From CAIYRG01 sp963747255 (GTDB lineage Bacteria > Pseudomonadota > Alphaproteobacteria > Micropepsales > Micropepsaceae), in assembly GCA_963747255.1 (NCBI GenBank), contig CAVVEG010000003.1, positions 186,001 to 250,000 of the forward strand: a stretch of 64,000 bases of DNA, in the 5' to 3' direction. The position numbers were made by a program, and so were the translations under genes. Below are positions 1 to 9,059 of the stretch, piece by piece. The stretch's first letter is position 1; every line of letters begins with the position of its first letter. Below the pieces are notes generated by a model. That model saw nothing but the letters and a program-made list of their open reading frames with translations, was not told the DNA's origin and did no database searches.

Positions 1-454
1 GGATTCCGCTCACCCCGGTCCGGTCACGGTTGCCGAACTCGGGCTCTCCGCCGCCGGCCGGGTCGGTTGCGCCGTGGCCCATCACGTTCAGTGTCCACGC
101 TGGCGCCATTTCTCTGGCATCGCGGTTAGCGGATGCGTATTGCGGCCGGACCTTGCTCCAATCGCATTGCAGCTCCTCGGACACGATCATCGCGTTCGAT
201 GTCCAGACGCCCTGGCCCAGCTCCGTCTGGGCGATGCGGACGGTCACCGTATCGTCGGGCTCAACGACAACCCAGGCGTTGACTTCCTCAGTCACCGGTT
301 CGACGGCCCATGCGGCGCCTTCCGGATGAATGATTTGCGCACTCGCCCGCTGAGGCACCCAGAAACCGATAACCAGCGCGCCGGTTGCAGCTGCGGCCGT
401 GGCGAGGATATCGCGCCGGGAAAGGTTCGGCATCGTCAGTTCGCTCTTGCTCAT
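1..454 (-). CDS. Molybdopterin-binding subunit of an isoquinoline 1-oxidoreductase/aldehyde-oxidase type enzyme (5' part only)
   Basis: Only the first ~151 codons are in the window; the gene runs off the left edge. The ATG at 454 overlaps the stop of the upstream 2Fe-2S subunit gene by 4 bases (ATGA), so the two are translationally coupled. The N-terminus has a Tat-type signal (S-R-R-D-I-L followed by an Ala-rich hydrophobic stretch ending near A-S-A-Q), and a conserved QTELGQGVWTS-type segment follows, as in IorB-like xanthine dehydrogenase family large subunits. Family knowledge: the large subunit carries the molybdenum cofactor and hydroxylates N-heterocycles or aldehydes in the periplasm, passing electrons to the small subunit. 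Substrate cannot be told from this fragment. Confidence 0.8.
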   Translation of the reverse strand, partial: MSKSELTMPNLSRRDILATAAAATGALVIGFWVPQRASAQIIHPEGAAWAVEPVTEEVNAWVVVEPDDTVTVRIAQTELGQGVWTSNAMIVSEELQCDWSKVRPQYASANRDAREMAPAWTLNVMGHGATDPAGGGEPEFGNRDRTGVSGI

Positions 455-924
455 AATGTCCTCCCGCCCGCCGAAATTTTCGCGGCCGTCAACCGGATCG
501 CCTGACGGATCCGGTGATAGGTGCTGCAACGGCAGGCATTGGTGACCTCGGCGTCAATCTCCGCATCCGTCGGATTTGGGTGTTTCTTCAGCAGCGCCAC
601 AACACTCATGATCATGCCCGACTGGCAGTACCCGCACTGCGGCACGTCGAGTTCCATCCAGGCAAGCTGCACGGGGTGAGCCCCGTCCGCCGACAGACCT
701 TCAATGGTCGTTACGGCCTTGCCGACTGCAGCGGACACCGGAACGCTGCAGGAACGGATGGGACGCCCCTCAATATGCAAAGTGCAGGCGCCACACTGGG
801 CTATGCCGCAACTGAATTTGGTCCCCGTCAGGCCAAGTTGGTCACGGATTACCCAGAGGAGCGGCGTTTCAGGCGCGACATCGACCGAATGCCGGACCCC
901 ATTAACGTTTAAGTCCACGATCAT
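451..924 (-). CDS. 2Fe-2S subunit of the molybdenum hydroxylase (IorA/CoxS-like)
   Basis: 157 aa, the usual length for the small iron-sulfur subunit. It has the plant-type ferredoxin cluster C-G-I-A-Q-C-G-A-C with the fourth Cys about 20 residues on, and the second, C-terminal cluster motifs C-G-Y-C-Q-S-G and C-R-C-S. It is the first gene of a two-gene operon with the molybdopterin subunit (4-base overlap). It diverges from the beta-propeller/cytochrome gene at 1113, leaving about 190 bases that should hold both promoters. Assignment to the xanthine oxidase family small subunits is firm; the substrate is unknown. Confidence 0.9.
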   Translation of the reverse strand: MIVDLNVNGVRHSVDVAPETPLLWVIRDQLGLTGTKFSCGIAQCGACTLHIEGRPIRSCSVPVSAAVGKAVTTIEGLSADGAHPVQLAWMELDVPQCGYCQSGMIMSVVALLKKHPNPTDAEIDAEVTNACRCSTYHRIRQAIRLTAAKISAGGRTL

Positions 925-1112
925 ATGATTCCTCCAGCGTCTCCGCGGTTCTGCACCGCCGTCAGCGTGACCAGCCGATCTTCACTCGAGCCTGCATCAT
1001 ATTCTAACAGAGGTTGCGAACCCACGCCGCCAAAGTTTGGTTCAAACGGCCCTGTTTTCCGCGTATCGACAAGAGTATCATGCGCACCGGTCAAACGGGA
1101 AAGGGACCAGTC

Positions 1113-2810
1113 ATGCCGATTTCGGCAAAGCGCACTATTCGTCCGGCTTTTGCAGCCCTCATCGCAGCAGCGGCAGCATCCGCTCCAGCACAGATTTCCT
1201 CGGCGCAGGAAGCGACGCTTCTGAACGGCAAGGTGACATCCACAGATGGCGAAGCGCTCGCCGGCGTCCCCGTGAAGGCCCATCTCAACAACAGCAACAT
1301 CACCGTAGCCGTCTATACCAACAAGGCCGGCGAATATTCCTTCCCCACCTGGTCCGATGTGAAGCCGGGCGGATACACCGTGAAAATCGAGCTTCCCGAT
1401 TACGAGCACGCGAACAGGGACAATGTCGCGATCGCCGCCGGGAAATCCGCCAGAATTGATTTCAAACTGAAGGCGAAGCCTGTCGCCTATGAGGACGCGA
1501 CCGCTTCCGAAATCATCGCGGGCCTCCCCGGCACAGACAAGGAAAAGGTGCTGTTCTCCCAATGCAGCAATTGCCACACGCTGCAATGGGCGCTGCAGAT
1601 CCCGCGCACGCATGATGGCTGGGTCAAGGTGATCCGCATGATGTCCGGGCGCGCCGCGGATGAAGATACGCCAGGCACCTACGCATTCAGCCAGAAAAAC
1701 ATGATCGAACCTCTGGCCGATTACCTGACGAAGATCCGCGGCCCGGGTTCATCGGACAAGATTCCGTTCAAGCCACGGCCACGTCCGACCGACGAGGCCT
1801 CCACCAATCTTGTCGTAACCGAATACGATCTGCCGCGCGGAGGCGCGCGAGACGTGTTCATGCTGCGTGGCGATCCGCAATATGTCTGGCCGCACGACGT
1901 CATCATGAATGATCAGTATGCTTATTATACCGATCATTTCTCCTACACGATCGGACGGCTGGACCGGAAAACAGGCGAAGCGAAGGAGATGCAGTTTGAG
2001 GCTCCTGCCGGCGCCGGCCGCGACCCCATGGGCGGCGACGGACGGCCGGGCAATCCGGGCGGCGGCACGCACGAACTTCAGTTCGATCGCCAGGGTAATG
2101 TCATCATCGGCATGCGCAAGGGAACCGTGCGCTACAATCCCAAAACCGATCAATTCAACGGCTGGGCCGTAGGCAATGACCAATTCGGACTCGACCCGCA
2201 GGGGAATGTCTGGACTCTGCCCGTGAACGGCCAGTTGGTGAAGCTCGACACTTCGAGCGAAAGGGTGAATCGCACGATTTATCCAATCCCGAAGAACGCC
2301 GGCATCTATGATATCGATACGGATTCAAAGGGTCGCACCGATCTGTATATCTGGCGCGAAGGCAAGATCGGTTTCTTCGATCCTGCCACCGTCGAATATA
2401 AGGACTATCCCGTACCGACTCCGATGTCTGGTCCGCGGCGCGGCCAGATCGATGCGCAGAACAGACTTTGGGCGGCCGAATTCTTTGCCGGTCAGGTGGT
2501 GATGTTCGATCCTGAGAAACAGCAGCTGAAAGAATATCCGCTGATCGAAGGCGTCAAACCTTATACAGCACCCTATGCGGAACCCTATTCCGCAAGCGTG
2601 GACGACAAGAACCATATCGTCTGGACCAACGATTTTTCCAGCAGCCGCATTTACCGGATTGATACGGTGACCGGAAAATCCGTCGAGTACATGACGCCGT
2701 CGAATTACGAGATTCGCGATTTCAAAGTGGAAGTTGGCGCAGCACATCCGACCGTGTGGATCCCGGCCTACCGTCCGCCATCAAAGCTGGTCAAAGTACA
2801 GATACGCTGA
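1113..2810 (+). CDS. Exported carboxypeptidase-regulatory-like / cytochrome c / Vgb-type beta-propeller protein
   Basis: 565 aa from the ATG at 1113, chosen because AAGGGA lies 6 bases upstream and a clean signal peptide follows (ends near ISSAQE); an in-frame ATG at 1080 is possible. Order of parts: signal peptide; CarboxypepD_reg-like Ig fold (about residues 30-95, with an NGKVTSTDGEALAGVPV-type start); one c-type haem site C151-S-N-C154-H155; then a repetitive propeller like virginiamycin B lyase (streptogramin lyase) proteins, roughly residues 230-560. Probably periplasmic. A true lyase role is unlikely from fold alone; the single haem suggests electron transfer linked to a periplasmic oxidation. 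It stands opposite the molybdenum hydroxylase pair and could accept its electrons (inference). Confidence 0.75.
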   Translation: MPISAKRTIRPAFAALIAAAAASAPAQISSAQEATLLNGKVTSTDGEALAGVPVKAHLNNSNITVAVYTNKAGEYSFPTWSDVKPGGYTVKIELPDYEHANRDNVAIAAGKSARIDFKLKAKPVAYEDATASEIIAGLPGTDKEKVLFSQCSNCHTLQWALQIPRTHDGWVKVIRMMSGRAADEDTPGTYAFSQKNMIEPLADYLTKIRGPGSSDKIPFKPRPRPTDEASTNLVVTEYDLPRGGARDVFMLRGDPQYVWPHDVIMNDQYAYYTDHFSYTIGRLDRKTGEAKEMQFEAPAGAGRDPMGGDGRPGNPGGGTHELQFDRQGNVIIGMRKGTVRYNPKTDQFNGWAVGNDQFGLDPQGNVWTLPVNGQLVKLDTSSERVNRTIYPIPKNAGIYDIDTDSKGRTDLYIWREGKIGFFDPATVEYKDYPVPTPMSGPRRGQIDAQNRLWAAEFFAGQVVMFDPEKQQLKEYPLIEGVKPYTAPYAEPYSASVDDKNHIVWTNDFSSSRIYRIDTVTGKSVEYMTPSNYEIRDFKVEVGAAHPTVWIPAYRPPSKLVKVQIR

Positions 2811-2824
2811 ACGCGAATGATCGA

Positions 2825-2852
2825 GCGGGAAAGTCCCACGGGACTTTCCCGC
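2825..2852. terminator. Perfect 13-bp inverted repeat between convergent genes (bidirectional terminator candidate)
   Basis: GCGGGAAAGTCCC, two-base AC loop, GGGACTTTCCCGC. It lies in the 45 bases between the stop of the + gene (2810) and the stop of the - gene (2856). There is no T-tract on either side, so it may act as a stabilising 3' hairpin or a bidirectional terminator. Confidence 0.6.
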
Positions 2853-2855
2853 CGG

Positions 2856-3770
2856 TCAGAAATCCGCCTTGATCGCCCGCGGTACATCGGCGTCCTTGCC
2901 CGAGTACCATTGGATGTTTTCCGCGCAATCCTGTTCTGTCCAGTCGGCGGGATCGCTTCCGCCGCTCCCGTAAGTCATGGTCGCTGTCCACGGCGTTGTG
3001 AAGACATTCTTGTCCTCGACCGTGAACCGCAGCTGCAGGTACTTGCCGCGCGAGTTTGTATTCCTCATCCCGTCGGCAACGTTATGTTGTCTCGCGTCCC
3101 GTTCGAATCCCTCTTTCGCGGCGTCAGGATCAAGCATCCGGTAGCGCTCGATCACATGCAGAGCCGCGGTGTGCGGCGTACCATACCAATCGACCATGGA
3201 ATAAGGCCCGATTTTCAGGCCGACGGTGTCGATTACCAGAGTGTCGCCCTCGTAATGGCCCACCGAGTCGCCGTACCAGCTCGGCGTCAAATTTGCCGGA
3301 TGGGTTTGATTCATCCGCACATGCCGCACCTGATGGTCATAGGCATAAAGGATGGTGACGTTATCCGCCTGTTGCACAATCTGCGTCGGACCATTCGTCA
3401 GGACGAAAGGTACGCCTTCGGGCCAACACTGGTTGCGCGGGTTGGGATCGCCGATGCCCTTTAATCCGAGTTCGGCGTGCTTTTTCACGACGGAGGCCGA
3501 TTGCGGTTTCAGGATCGGATTGGTGTAATCGCCGTTAAGTTTCAGAATGTCGCCGGTGCCGTTTGCGCGGCGCGACCGGTTGACCAGCGCCGTTGGACCG
3601 GATGGCAGCGGTTCGAATCCCGGCAGCGTATGCAGCCAGATGCCCGAGAAATCCGGCATCGACACGGCTCTGGACGTTCCCCCTTCGGCAGGCACGGGCT
3701 GTCCCAAGCCCGGCGTTACGGCTGCTGTTGCCAATGTCGCCAGCAAAAGGAATTTCCGCGGTTGCGTCAC
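2856..3770 (-). CDS. Exported protein of unknown function
   Basis: 304 aa with an N-terminal signal peptide (hydrophobic LLLATLATAAVTPGLG, cleavage near GQP). I do not recognise a named family. Visible features: an early D-F-S-G-I-W motif, a conserved-looking middle with GDTLVIDTVG, and a Trp-rich C-terminus. Short FSGIW motifs after a signal peptide recur in exported soil-bacterial proteins that sit next to sugar- or alcohol-oxidising enzymes (recollection of family context, not tested). It converges with the propeller/cytochrome gene, so shares no transcript with it. Confidence 0.6.
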   Translation of the reverse strand: MTQPRKFLLLATLATAAVTPGLGQPVPAEGGTSRAVSMPDFSGIWLHTLPGFEPLPSGPTALVNRSRRANGTGDILKLNGDYTNPILKPQSASVVKKHAELGLKGIGDPNPRNQCWPEGVPFVLTNGPTQIVQQADNVTILYAYDHQVRHVRMNQTHPANLTPSWYGDSVGHYEGDTLVIDTVGLKIGPYSMVDWYGTPHTAALHVIERYRMLDPDAAKEGFERDARQHNVADGMRNTNSRGKYLQLRFTVEDKNVFTTPWTATMTYGSGGSDPADWTEQDCAENIQWYSGKDADVPRAIKADF

Positions 3771-3866
3771 GCTTTCCTCCCTTATGGTACCCGCCAGACC
3801 TGGTGCGTCATGCTACACCCTCAGCGTGTACCTTTGAAAGGTGACGGTCCGGCGCGCCCGTCGCGA

Positions 3867-4325
3867 TTACGACATTGGCTGACTCTCGAACTTCACCCCC
3901 ATGCCATGCGTCGTTCGCCAAACCACCGTGCAGCGGTGCATGTGGCTGTCGCAAAGCAGCTCAAATTCCCCGGGCACCGTTGCGGCGCTCAAGACCGTGA
4001 TCAGCGCGCCCGTTCCGGAAATGTTGCGCACCGCGCAGTCAACACCCGCACCGGCATCGTCGGATATGATCTTGCCGCTTTCAAAAACCCGGCGCCGGTC
4101 GCTGAATCGTCTCTCCGCCATTTTCGGAAAGGGTACGATGTTCGACGCCGCTCGTTCCGGTTTTTGCCTGCCTTCAATATCGTCGGCGAGGGACGTGAAT
4201 TCGCTGGCAAGCTCCGGGAGAGCTTCGCGTCTTTCGGCATCATTCCTCACCGCCTGGGCGGTTTTGCGGATATCCTCAGCTCTGTTACGGCATTCCAGCG
4301 CTCGTTCGGCGTCTGTCTCAAACAT
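3867..4325 (-). CDS. PilZ-domain protein
   Basis: About 152 aa from the ATG at 4325, chosen because GGGAG/AAGG lies just upstream; an ATG 30 bases earlier exists. An N-terminal helical stretch (about residues 1-60, rich in Glu, Arg and Ala, probably coiled) is followed by a PilZ fold: E-R-R-F-S-D-R-R-R, then D-C-A-V-R-N-I-S-G-T-G-A-L-I, ending G-M-G-V-K-F. The RxxxR and (D/N)xSxxG elements that bind cyclic di-GMP are present in recognisable form. Likely a c-di-GMP sensor; target unknown. Monocistronic. Confidence 0.75.
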   Translation of the reverse strand: MFETDAERALECRNRAEDIRKTAQAVRNDAERREALPELASEFTSLADDIEGRQKPERAASNIVPFPKMAERRFSDRRRVFESGKIISDDAGAGVDCAVRNISGTGALITVLSAATVPGEFELLCDSHMHRCTVVWRTTHGMGVKFESQPMS

Positions 4326-4481
4326 CGCCTTCTCCCTTTCGAGAGATTGAATCAAACACGCGGAAAGCCGATCTCAAGCCATATTTTGCGGGTTGGTTAA
4401 CGCGCGCGGAGACCATACTCTGCCCGGAACGGAGCCGCACAGCTCAACTCGCGGGGTTGCCGGCACGAAAGCAGGTACGAA

Positions 4482-5126
4482 ATGATCGAAACCACTCATC
4501 CGATCACGGATCCCGTCGTGAACTCCGTTCTGGCGCGATTGCGGGCGAAACCGGGCCGCCCCGGCGAAGGCGTCCCGCGCGGCAACACCACGGCGCGGCT
4601 CGATCCCTTCGCGTATCGCGATTACGGCTTCTCTATCGATCCTGAACAGGGCGATCTGATCTATTTCCTGTGCCGCGCAATCGGAGCCAGGCGCGTCGCT
4701 GAATTCGCAACCTCATTTGGGGTGTCGACAATCTACCTTGCCGCTGCAATTCGTGACAACGGCGGAGGTTGTGTGATCGGGACGGAACTCGTCCCGGAAA
4801 AGCTTGCCATCGCGCGGCGCAATATCGCTGATGCGGGATTGTCCGCATATGTCGACCTTCGGGAGGGCGACGCGAGAGAGACATTGCGCAATGTTGGCGG
4901 GGAAGCCGACTTCGTTCTGATCGATGGCTGGCCCAGTGGCGAACAGCCGTCTTTGTCGCGTCAGGTTATCGGAATGCTCGCGCCCCAATTGCGACAGGGA
5001 GGGATCGCCATAAACGACAATGGCGAAGCCGACTATCTCGCTTATATACGAGACCCCGCAAACGGTTTCCGCTCGATGTCGCTGCCGATCAAGCGCGGTA
5101 CGGAGCTCTCGATCAAATTGGAGTAG
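4482..5126 (+). CDS. Class I SAM-dependent O-methyltransferase-like protein
   Basis: 214 aa. The SAM-binding core is visible: V-A-E-F-A-T-S-F-G-V-S-T (motif I), G-T-E-L-V-P-E-K (acidic residue of motif II), then A-D-F-V-L-I-D-G-W-P (motif IV). This layout matches O-methyltransferase family 3 (YrrM/caffeoyl-CoA OMT-like), though motif I is E-F-A-T rather than the usual E-I-G-T. Substrate unknown. Only 93 bases separate its stop from the ModA-like gene's start, so cotranscription is possible. Confidence 0.75.
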   Translation: MIETTHPITDPVVNSVLARLRAKPGRPGEGVPRGNTTARLDPFAYRDYGFSIDPEQGDLIYFLCRAIGARRVAEFATSFGVSTIYLAAAIRDNGGGCVIGTELVPEKLAIARRNIADAGLSAYVDLREGDARETLRNVGGEADFVLIDGWPSGEQPSLSRQVIGMLAPQLRQGGIAINDNGEADYLAYIRDPANGFRSMSLPIKRGTELSIKLE

Positions 5127-5219
5127 CCTGACGGCTGATGCGCTGTGGCCGCGACCATGCCGTCCATGCTAATTTCGCCGCTGCAAGCCAGCGGATTCAT
5201 TGCTGCTGCGAGGAGCGCC

Positions 5220-5993
5220 ATGTTCAAAAAGCCGGTATTAGCGATTGCGATCGCCGCCTCGCTGCTGTTCGCGTTGCGTGCGGCGAATGCTGCCGACCTT
5301 AAGGTCTTTGTCGGCGGCGCCATGACGGAGACAGTGGAAAAGATCGGCGCCGGATTTGCGAAAGCGAGCGGCAACAGACTTGATTATATCTCGGACACAA
5401 CCGGCGCGCTGCTGAATCGGCTCAAAGCCGGTGAGAAAGCCGATGTGCTTGTCGTCACTGCGCCCGCGATGAACGGTTTGCAGAAGGACAAGCAAATCGT
5501 CGAAGGAAGCCGCACCGAGCTTGTTCGCGCCCTTATCGGTGTCGCCGTCAAACCCGGTGGCAAGCCGCCTGACCTCTCCTCTCCGGACGCCTTCAAGGCC
5601 GCGTTGCTCGCCGCCCGCTCGGTCTCCTATGTCAATCCCAGGGCGGGCGGTGCGTCGGGCACCTATTTCGAAGGGTTGCTTGCAAAAATGGGAATCGCCG
5701 ATCGCATGAAGGCGAAAACCGTCTATCGCAATCAGGGGTCGGAAGTGGCCGACGCAGTGGCCAAAGGTGACGCGGAAATCGGCATCAGCTTCATCGCCGA
5801 ACTTGCGCCCAACAAGGGCGTAAAAATCGCGGGCGCACTACCCGATGCTATTCAGCTGCCGACAAATTACGCCGGCGCCGTGCCGGTGGGCGCCGCCAAT
5901 CCCGATGCGGCTCGCGCCTTCATCAAGGCAATGGTCAGTCCTCAGGGCACCGCGATATTCAAAGCGGCAGGCCTCGAACCGCTGACGCATTAG
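5220..5993 (+). CDS. ModA-like periplasmic substrate-binding protein
   Basis: 257 aa from the ATG at 5220, preceded by GAGGAG and followed by a signal peptide (KKPVLAIAIAASLLF...AANA). The mature part begins A-D-L-K-V-F-V-G-G-A-M, the family start for molybdate/tungstate-binding proteins, and ends with the family-typical F-K-A-A-G-L-E-P-L. No modB or modC permease or ATPase lies nearby, so it is either an orphan or binds another oxyanion or small anion. A molybdate link would suit the molybdenum hydroxylase 4.5 kb upstream, but that is inference. Confidence 0.75.
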   Translation: MFKKPVLAIAIAASLLFALRAANAADLKVFVGGAMTETVEKIGAGFAKASGNRLDYISDTTGALLNRLKAGEKADVLVVTAPAMNGLQKDKQIVEGSRTELVRALIGVAVKPGGKPPDLSSPDAFKAALLAARSVSYVNPRAGGASGTYFEGLLAKMGIADRMKAKTVYRNQGSEVADAVAKGDAEIGISFIAELAPNKGVKIAGALPDAIQLPTNYAGAVPVGAANPDAARAFIKAMVSPQGTAIFKAAGLEPLTH

Positions 5994-6026
5994 AGCAGAA
6001 TTCGACGCAACCCGGCTTGGTAAGCG

Positions 6027-6944
6027 CTACCGCAGGTGCCCCATGCGCCCGCTGCGGTAATCATCGATGGCGGTGCGAATTTCGCCCTCCGTATTCATCA
6101 CGAAGGGACCGTAACCAAAGAGCGGTTCCCGGATCGGCTCGCCGCTGAGCACCAGCACCAGGGCATCGGCTTTCGCATCCAGCGAGAACGCTTCACCCGA
6201 GCCGCCGAACTGAACGAACTCAGCGTGTTTTACTTCCATGCGGCCATTGACCATTACGTCTCCCCGGATGACAAAAAGCGAGACATTGTGCCCGGCCGGG
6301 ACCGGTAGCGTTGTTCCGCGCCCGCCCTTCAGCCGGATTTCCCACAGTCCGACCGGAGTGAAAGTTTGTGCCGGGCCTTTGACACCATCGAATTCGCCGG
6401 CGATCACTCGCACCGAACCCGCTTCCTGGGCCAGCGCGACTTCCGGAAAGTCCGCCGCGAGCAGCGTCTGATAACGCGGCGCGGTCATCTTCAGGTGTTT
6501 GGGCAAATTCACCCAAAGCTGGATCGCTTCGAATGCGCCGCCATGTCTTGTGTATTCCGGGGAATGCATTTCTTCGTGCACGACGCCCGATCCTGCGGTC
6601 ATCCACTGCACGTCTCCCGGGCCTATCCTGCCGCCTCCACCGCCGGAATCGCGATGATCGACCTCGCCGCTATAAACGATGGTCACGGTCTCAAAACCGC
6701 GGTGGGGATGTTCGCCCACACCCCGACGCTTTTCTGCAGGCGGAAATTGATATGGACCGGCATAGTCCATCAGCAGAAACGGACTGACCGGCTCAGCATT
6801 GTCGTAGGAGAAAATTGTGCGAACGGGAAAGCCATCGCCCACCCAATGCCCCTGCGGCGGTTTGTGCACCGCTGATACCGGCTTCAGTTCGGGAATCGCA
6901 ATGGTTTGCGTCTGCCCGCGTTCAAGGGTCGTGGCGTCGGCCAT
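6027..6944 (-). CDS. Pirin family protein
   Basis: 305 aa from the ATG at 6944; an in-frame ATG at 6977 gives 11 more residues. Two cupin domains: the N-terminal one has the metal ligands in G-E-H-P-H-R-G-F-E-T and V-V-H-E-E-M, the classic pirin metal site. The C-terminal cupin has lost its metal residues, as is normal in pirins. Bacterial pirins include quercetin 2,3-dioxygenases and redox-responsive regulators of central metabolism; which applies here cannot be told. It converges with the ModA-like gene and follows murQ on the same strand after about 100 bases. Confidence 0.88.
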   Translation of the reverse strand: MADATTLERGQTQTIAIPELKPVSAVHKPPQGHWVGDGFPVRTIFSYDNAEPVSPFLLMDYAGPYQFPPAEKRRGVGEHPHRGFETVTIVYSGEVDHRDSGGGGGRIGPGDVQWMTAGSGVVHEEMHSPEYTRHGGAFEAIQLWVNLPKHLKMTAPRYQTLLAADFPEVALAQEAGSVRVIAGEFDGVKGPAQTFTPVGLWEIRLKGGRGTTLPVPAGHNVSLFVIRGDVMVNGRMEVKHAEFVQFGGSGEAFSLDAKADALVLVLSGEPIREPLFGYGPFVMNTEGEIRTAIDDYRSGRMGHLR

Positions 6945-7045
6945 AGTTCCGCTTTCATGGTGATTTCCGATTACCATATGGGGATTGAACAAGCGGGATA
7001 AAAGGCGAACCGCGGCTGGCTCACGGAGGCGACGAGCCTTGCCGG

Positions 7046-7949
7046 CTATTCGGGCGCCTGGCGGCTTGCCCGCAATTCGGCAAGCGCGGTCCGGAGTCGG
7101 CCGTTGTTCCGGTCGAGCAGCATTTTCGCCTCTTCCGGCCGGCATCCATGCAGCAGCAGAACCGCGAGTTTCACGCTGCCCTCGGCGTTGATCAACGCTG
7201 CGCGCGCTTCCTCGCCGCTGCGTCCGGTCAGATGCCGGAGCATTTCCTCGCTGCGCTTTTCCAGCTTCTTGTTGCTCGCCTGAACGTCAACCATCAATCC
7301 CTCATAGACGCGGCCCATGCGGATCATCGAGAATCGACGAGAGAAGGTTCATGGCTATACGCTGCGCCGTTCCGGCCTTCATCCGCGTCGAACCTGCGAT
7401 TGGTTCCGCTCCCGTGTCGAGCAATATGGGATGGTCGGCTTCGTTCAGTAGCGGCGTTCCCGGATTGTTGGCAATACCGACCGTCAGCGCCCCCGCGGCT
7501 TTGGCCGACCGAAGACAGGCGAGCGTAAACGGGGTGGTCCCGCTTGCCGCCGCAGCAATCAGCACATCTTCGGCCGCAACACCATGACGGGCAATTTCGT
7601 CATGCGCGTGTTCGATCTGGTCTTCGGCGCCCTCCACCGCATGCAGCAGCGCCTCTTCTCCACCGGCGATCAACAGGACCAGACGCTCGGGCGGCCAACT
7701 GAATGTCGGCATCAATTCCGCCCCGTCCTGCACCGCAAGCCGCCCGGACGTTCCTGCACCGGCATAGATCAACCGGCCGCCTTCGGCCAGCCGCAGCTCC
7801 ATTGCGTGCACCGCGTCTTCGATCGTTCGCCGCGCGGCGCGAACAGCCGCGACCGCCGCGAACTGGCCTTCGACCATTGCGTCGAGAACATCGGAGAGTT
7901 CCCATTGATCAATGCCCGAATAGCGCGGACTGGGACGTTCGGTTTCCAT
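7046..7949 (-). pseudogene. murQ: N-acetylmuramic acid 6-phosphate etherase, one-base frameshift
   Basis: The protein matches MurQ from start to end (about 301 aa, SIS domain with A-G-T-S-G-R-L-A-V-Q-D-G-A-E-L, later S-T-R-M-K-A-G-T-A-Q) but the frame breaks at 7328. Removing that one C restores L-L-S-S-I-L-M-I-R-M-G-R-V-Y-E-G-L, which fits the E. coli MurQ segment without a gap. MurQ cleaves the lactyl ether of MurNAc-6-phosphate to give GlcNAc-6-phosphate in cell-wall recycling. It diverges from nagB-II/nagA, which carry out the next steps. Either a recent pseudogene or a sequence error; the matching pattern in four other genes of this block favours error. Confidence 0.85.
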
Positions 7950-7979
7950 GTCAGACGGAACCTGCGCGAGCCGATTTGG

Positions 7980-8000
7980 TTCTCCTCCAGTTGAGGAGAA
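7980..8000. promoter_or_regulatory. Inverted repeat between divergent murQ and nagB-II (operator candidate)
   Basis: TTCTCCTC-CAGTT-GAGGAGAA: 8-bp perfect arms, 5-bp spacer, in the 75-bp gap between the two starts. The position suits an operator for a repressor controlling both divergent amino-sugar transcripts. No regulator gene is next to it. Confidence 0.45.
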
Positions 8001-8024
8001 AGAGAGAACGGGTTACTAGCGCAA

Positions 8025-9059
8025 ATGAACATGGCACAGAAGCCGCCAAGCCGCATGGAATTGGAGATCCGCGAAGCTCCCGAGGCGGTGCGGCGCCAAA
8101 CGGAGGTTCTGGCAGGTCCCGTTGCGGAACTCACGCGGTTTTTGCGTCAGACAGAACCGGCCGTTGTCGTCACCTGTGCGCGGGGAAGTTCTGCACATGC
8201 AGCCGCTTTCGCCAAACACACGATCGAGCGGCATCTCGGCATCCCGGTAGCTCCCGCCGCCCCGAGCATCGCAACCGTTTACCGGCGCCCGCTCAAATTG
8301 AAAGGTCAGTTGTTCCTTTGCATCTCCCAATCTGGCCGCAGTGACGACCTCATTGAACAGGCCCGGTTCGCCCGTGATGCCGGCGCACTGACAGTTGCTT
8401 TGGTGAACGCCAATGACAGCCCACTTGCCCGGGAATGCGAAATCGTCCTGCCGCTCTGCGCCGGACCGGAGCTCAGCGTTGCGGCTACCAAAAGTTTTGT
8501 CGCCACACTTTCGGCGGTGCTGCGGATCGTGGCGCACTGGTCGGACAGTGAGCCGCTGCGCCATGCGCTGGATTTGCTGCCGGAGCGGATCCAGGCGGCA
8601 ACCAACCTGGATTGGTCCGCATGCCTGGAAACATTCGCGACCGCTTCCAGTCTGATGACCATCGGCCGCGGACCGACCCTCTCTATCGCGCGGGAATCGG
8701 CCCTGAAGCTCAAGGAAACCTGTGATTTGCATGCCGAGGGCTATAGCGGCGCCGAGTTCCAGCACGGACCGATGGCGCTGGTGACCGAACATTTTCCCGT
8801 TCTGATGTTCGTGCCGGATGACGAAGCCGCCGATTCGCTGCTGCAACTGGCGCAGGGGCTGGCGGCCAAGAACGCCGCCCTGTTCACGGTCTCGCACGAT
8901 CCCCCCGGACTGCTGCCCTCCCTTCCTGCGCTCCAACCCGAAGCGGACGCGATCTGCATGATACAGAGCTTCTATGTGACCGCCGTGAAACTGGCCAGAA
9001 TGCGGGGAATCGACGCGGACAATCCGCGCCACCTTCAGAAGGTCACGCGGACCCGATGA
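8025..9059 (+). CDS. SIS-domain glucosamine-6-phosphate deaminase (NagB-II type) / GlmS-isomerase-like sugar isomerase
   Basis: 344 aa with two SIS domains like the isomerase half of GlmS but no glutaminase domain. Visible: C-A-R-G-S-S-A-H-A-A (phosphosugar site of SIS 1), C-I-S-Q-S-G-R-S-D-D, A-A-T-K-S-F, then E-S-A-L-K-L-K-E-T and E-F-Q-H-G-P in SIS 2. These fit NagB-II enzymes, which convert glucosamine-6-phosphate to fructose-6-phosphate and ammonia. Its stop overlaps the nagA start (ATGA at 9056), so the two are coupled. With murQ opposite, this completes MurNAc-6-P to Fru-6-P, apart from transport and kinase steps. Confidence 0.85.
   Translation: MNMAQKPPSRMELEIREAPEAVRRQTEVLAGPVAELTRFLRQTEPAVVVTCARGSSAHAAAFAKHTIERHLGIPVAPAAPSIATVYRRPLKLKGQLFLCISQSGRSDDLIEQARFARDAGALTVALVNANDSPLARECEIVLPLCAGPELSVAATKSFVATLSAVLRIVAHWSDSEPLRHALDLLPERIQAATNLDWSACLETFATASSLMTIGRGPTLSIARESALKLKETCDLHAEGYSGAEFQHGPMALVTEHFPVLMFVPDDEAADSLLQLAQGLAAKNAALFTVSHDPPGLLPSLPALQPEADAICMIQSFYVTAVKLARMRGIDADNPRHLQKVTRTR

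Noticed and set aside
3609..3626. GGTTCGAATCC, a tRNA T-loop-like string
   Set aside because: It lies inside a conserved-looking coding frame on the minus strand, and no acceptor or anticodon stem can be formed around it. A similar string near 3,110 is also coding.
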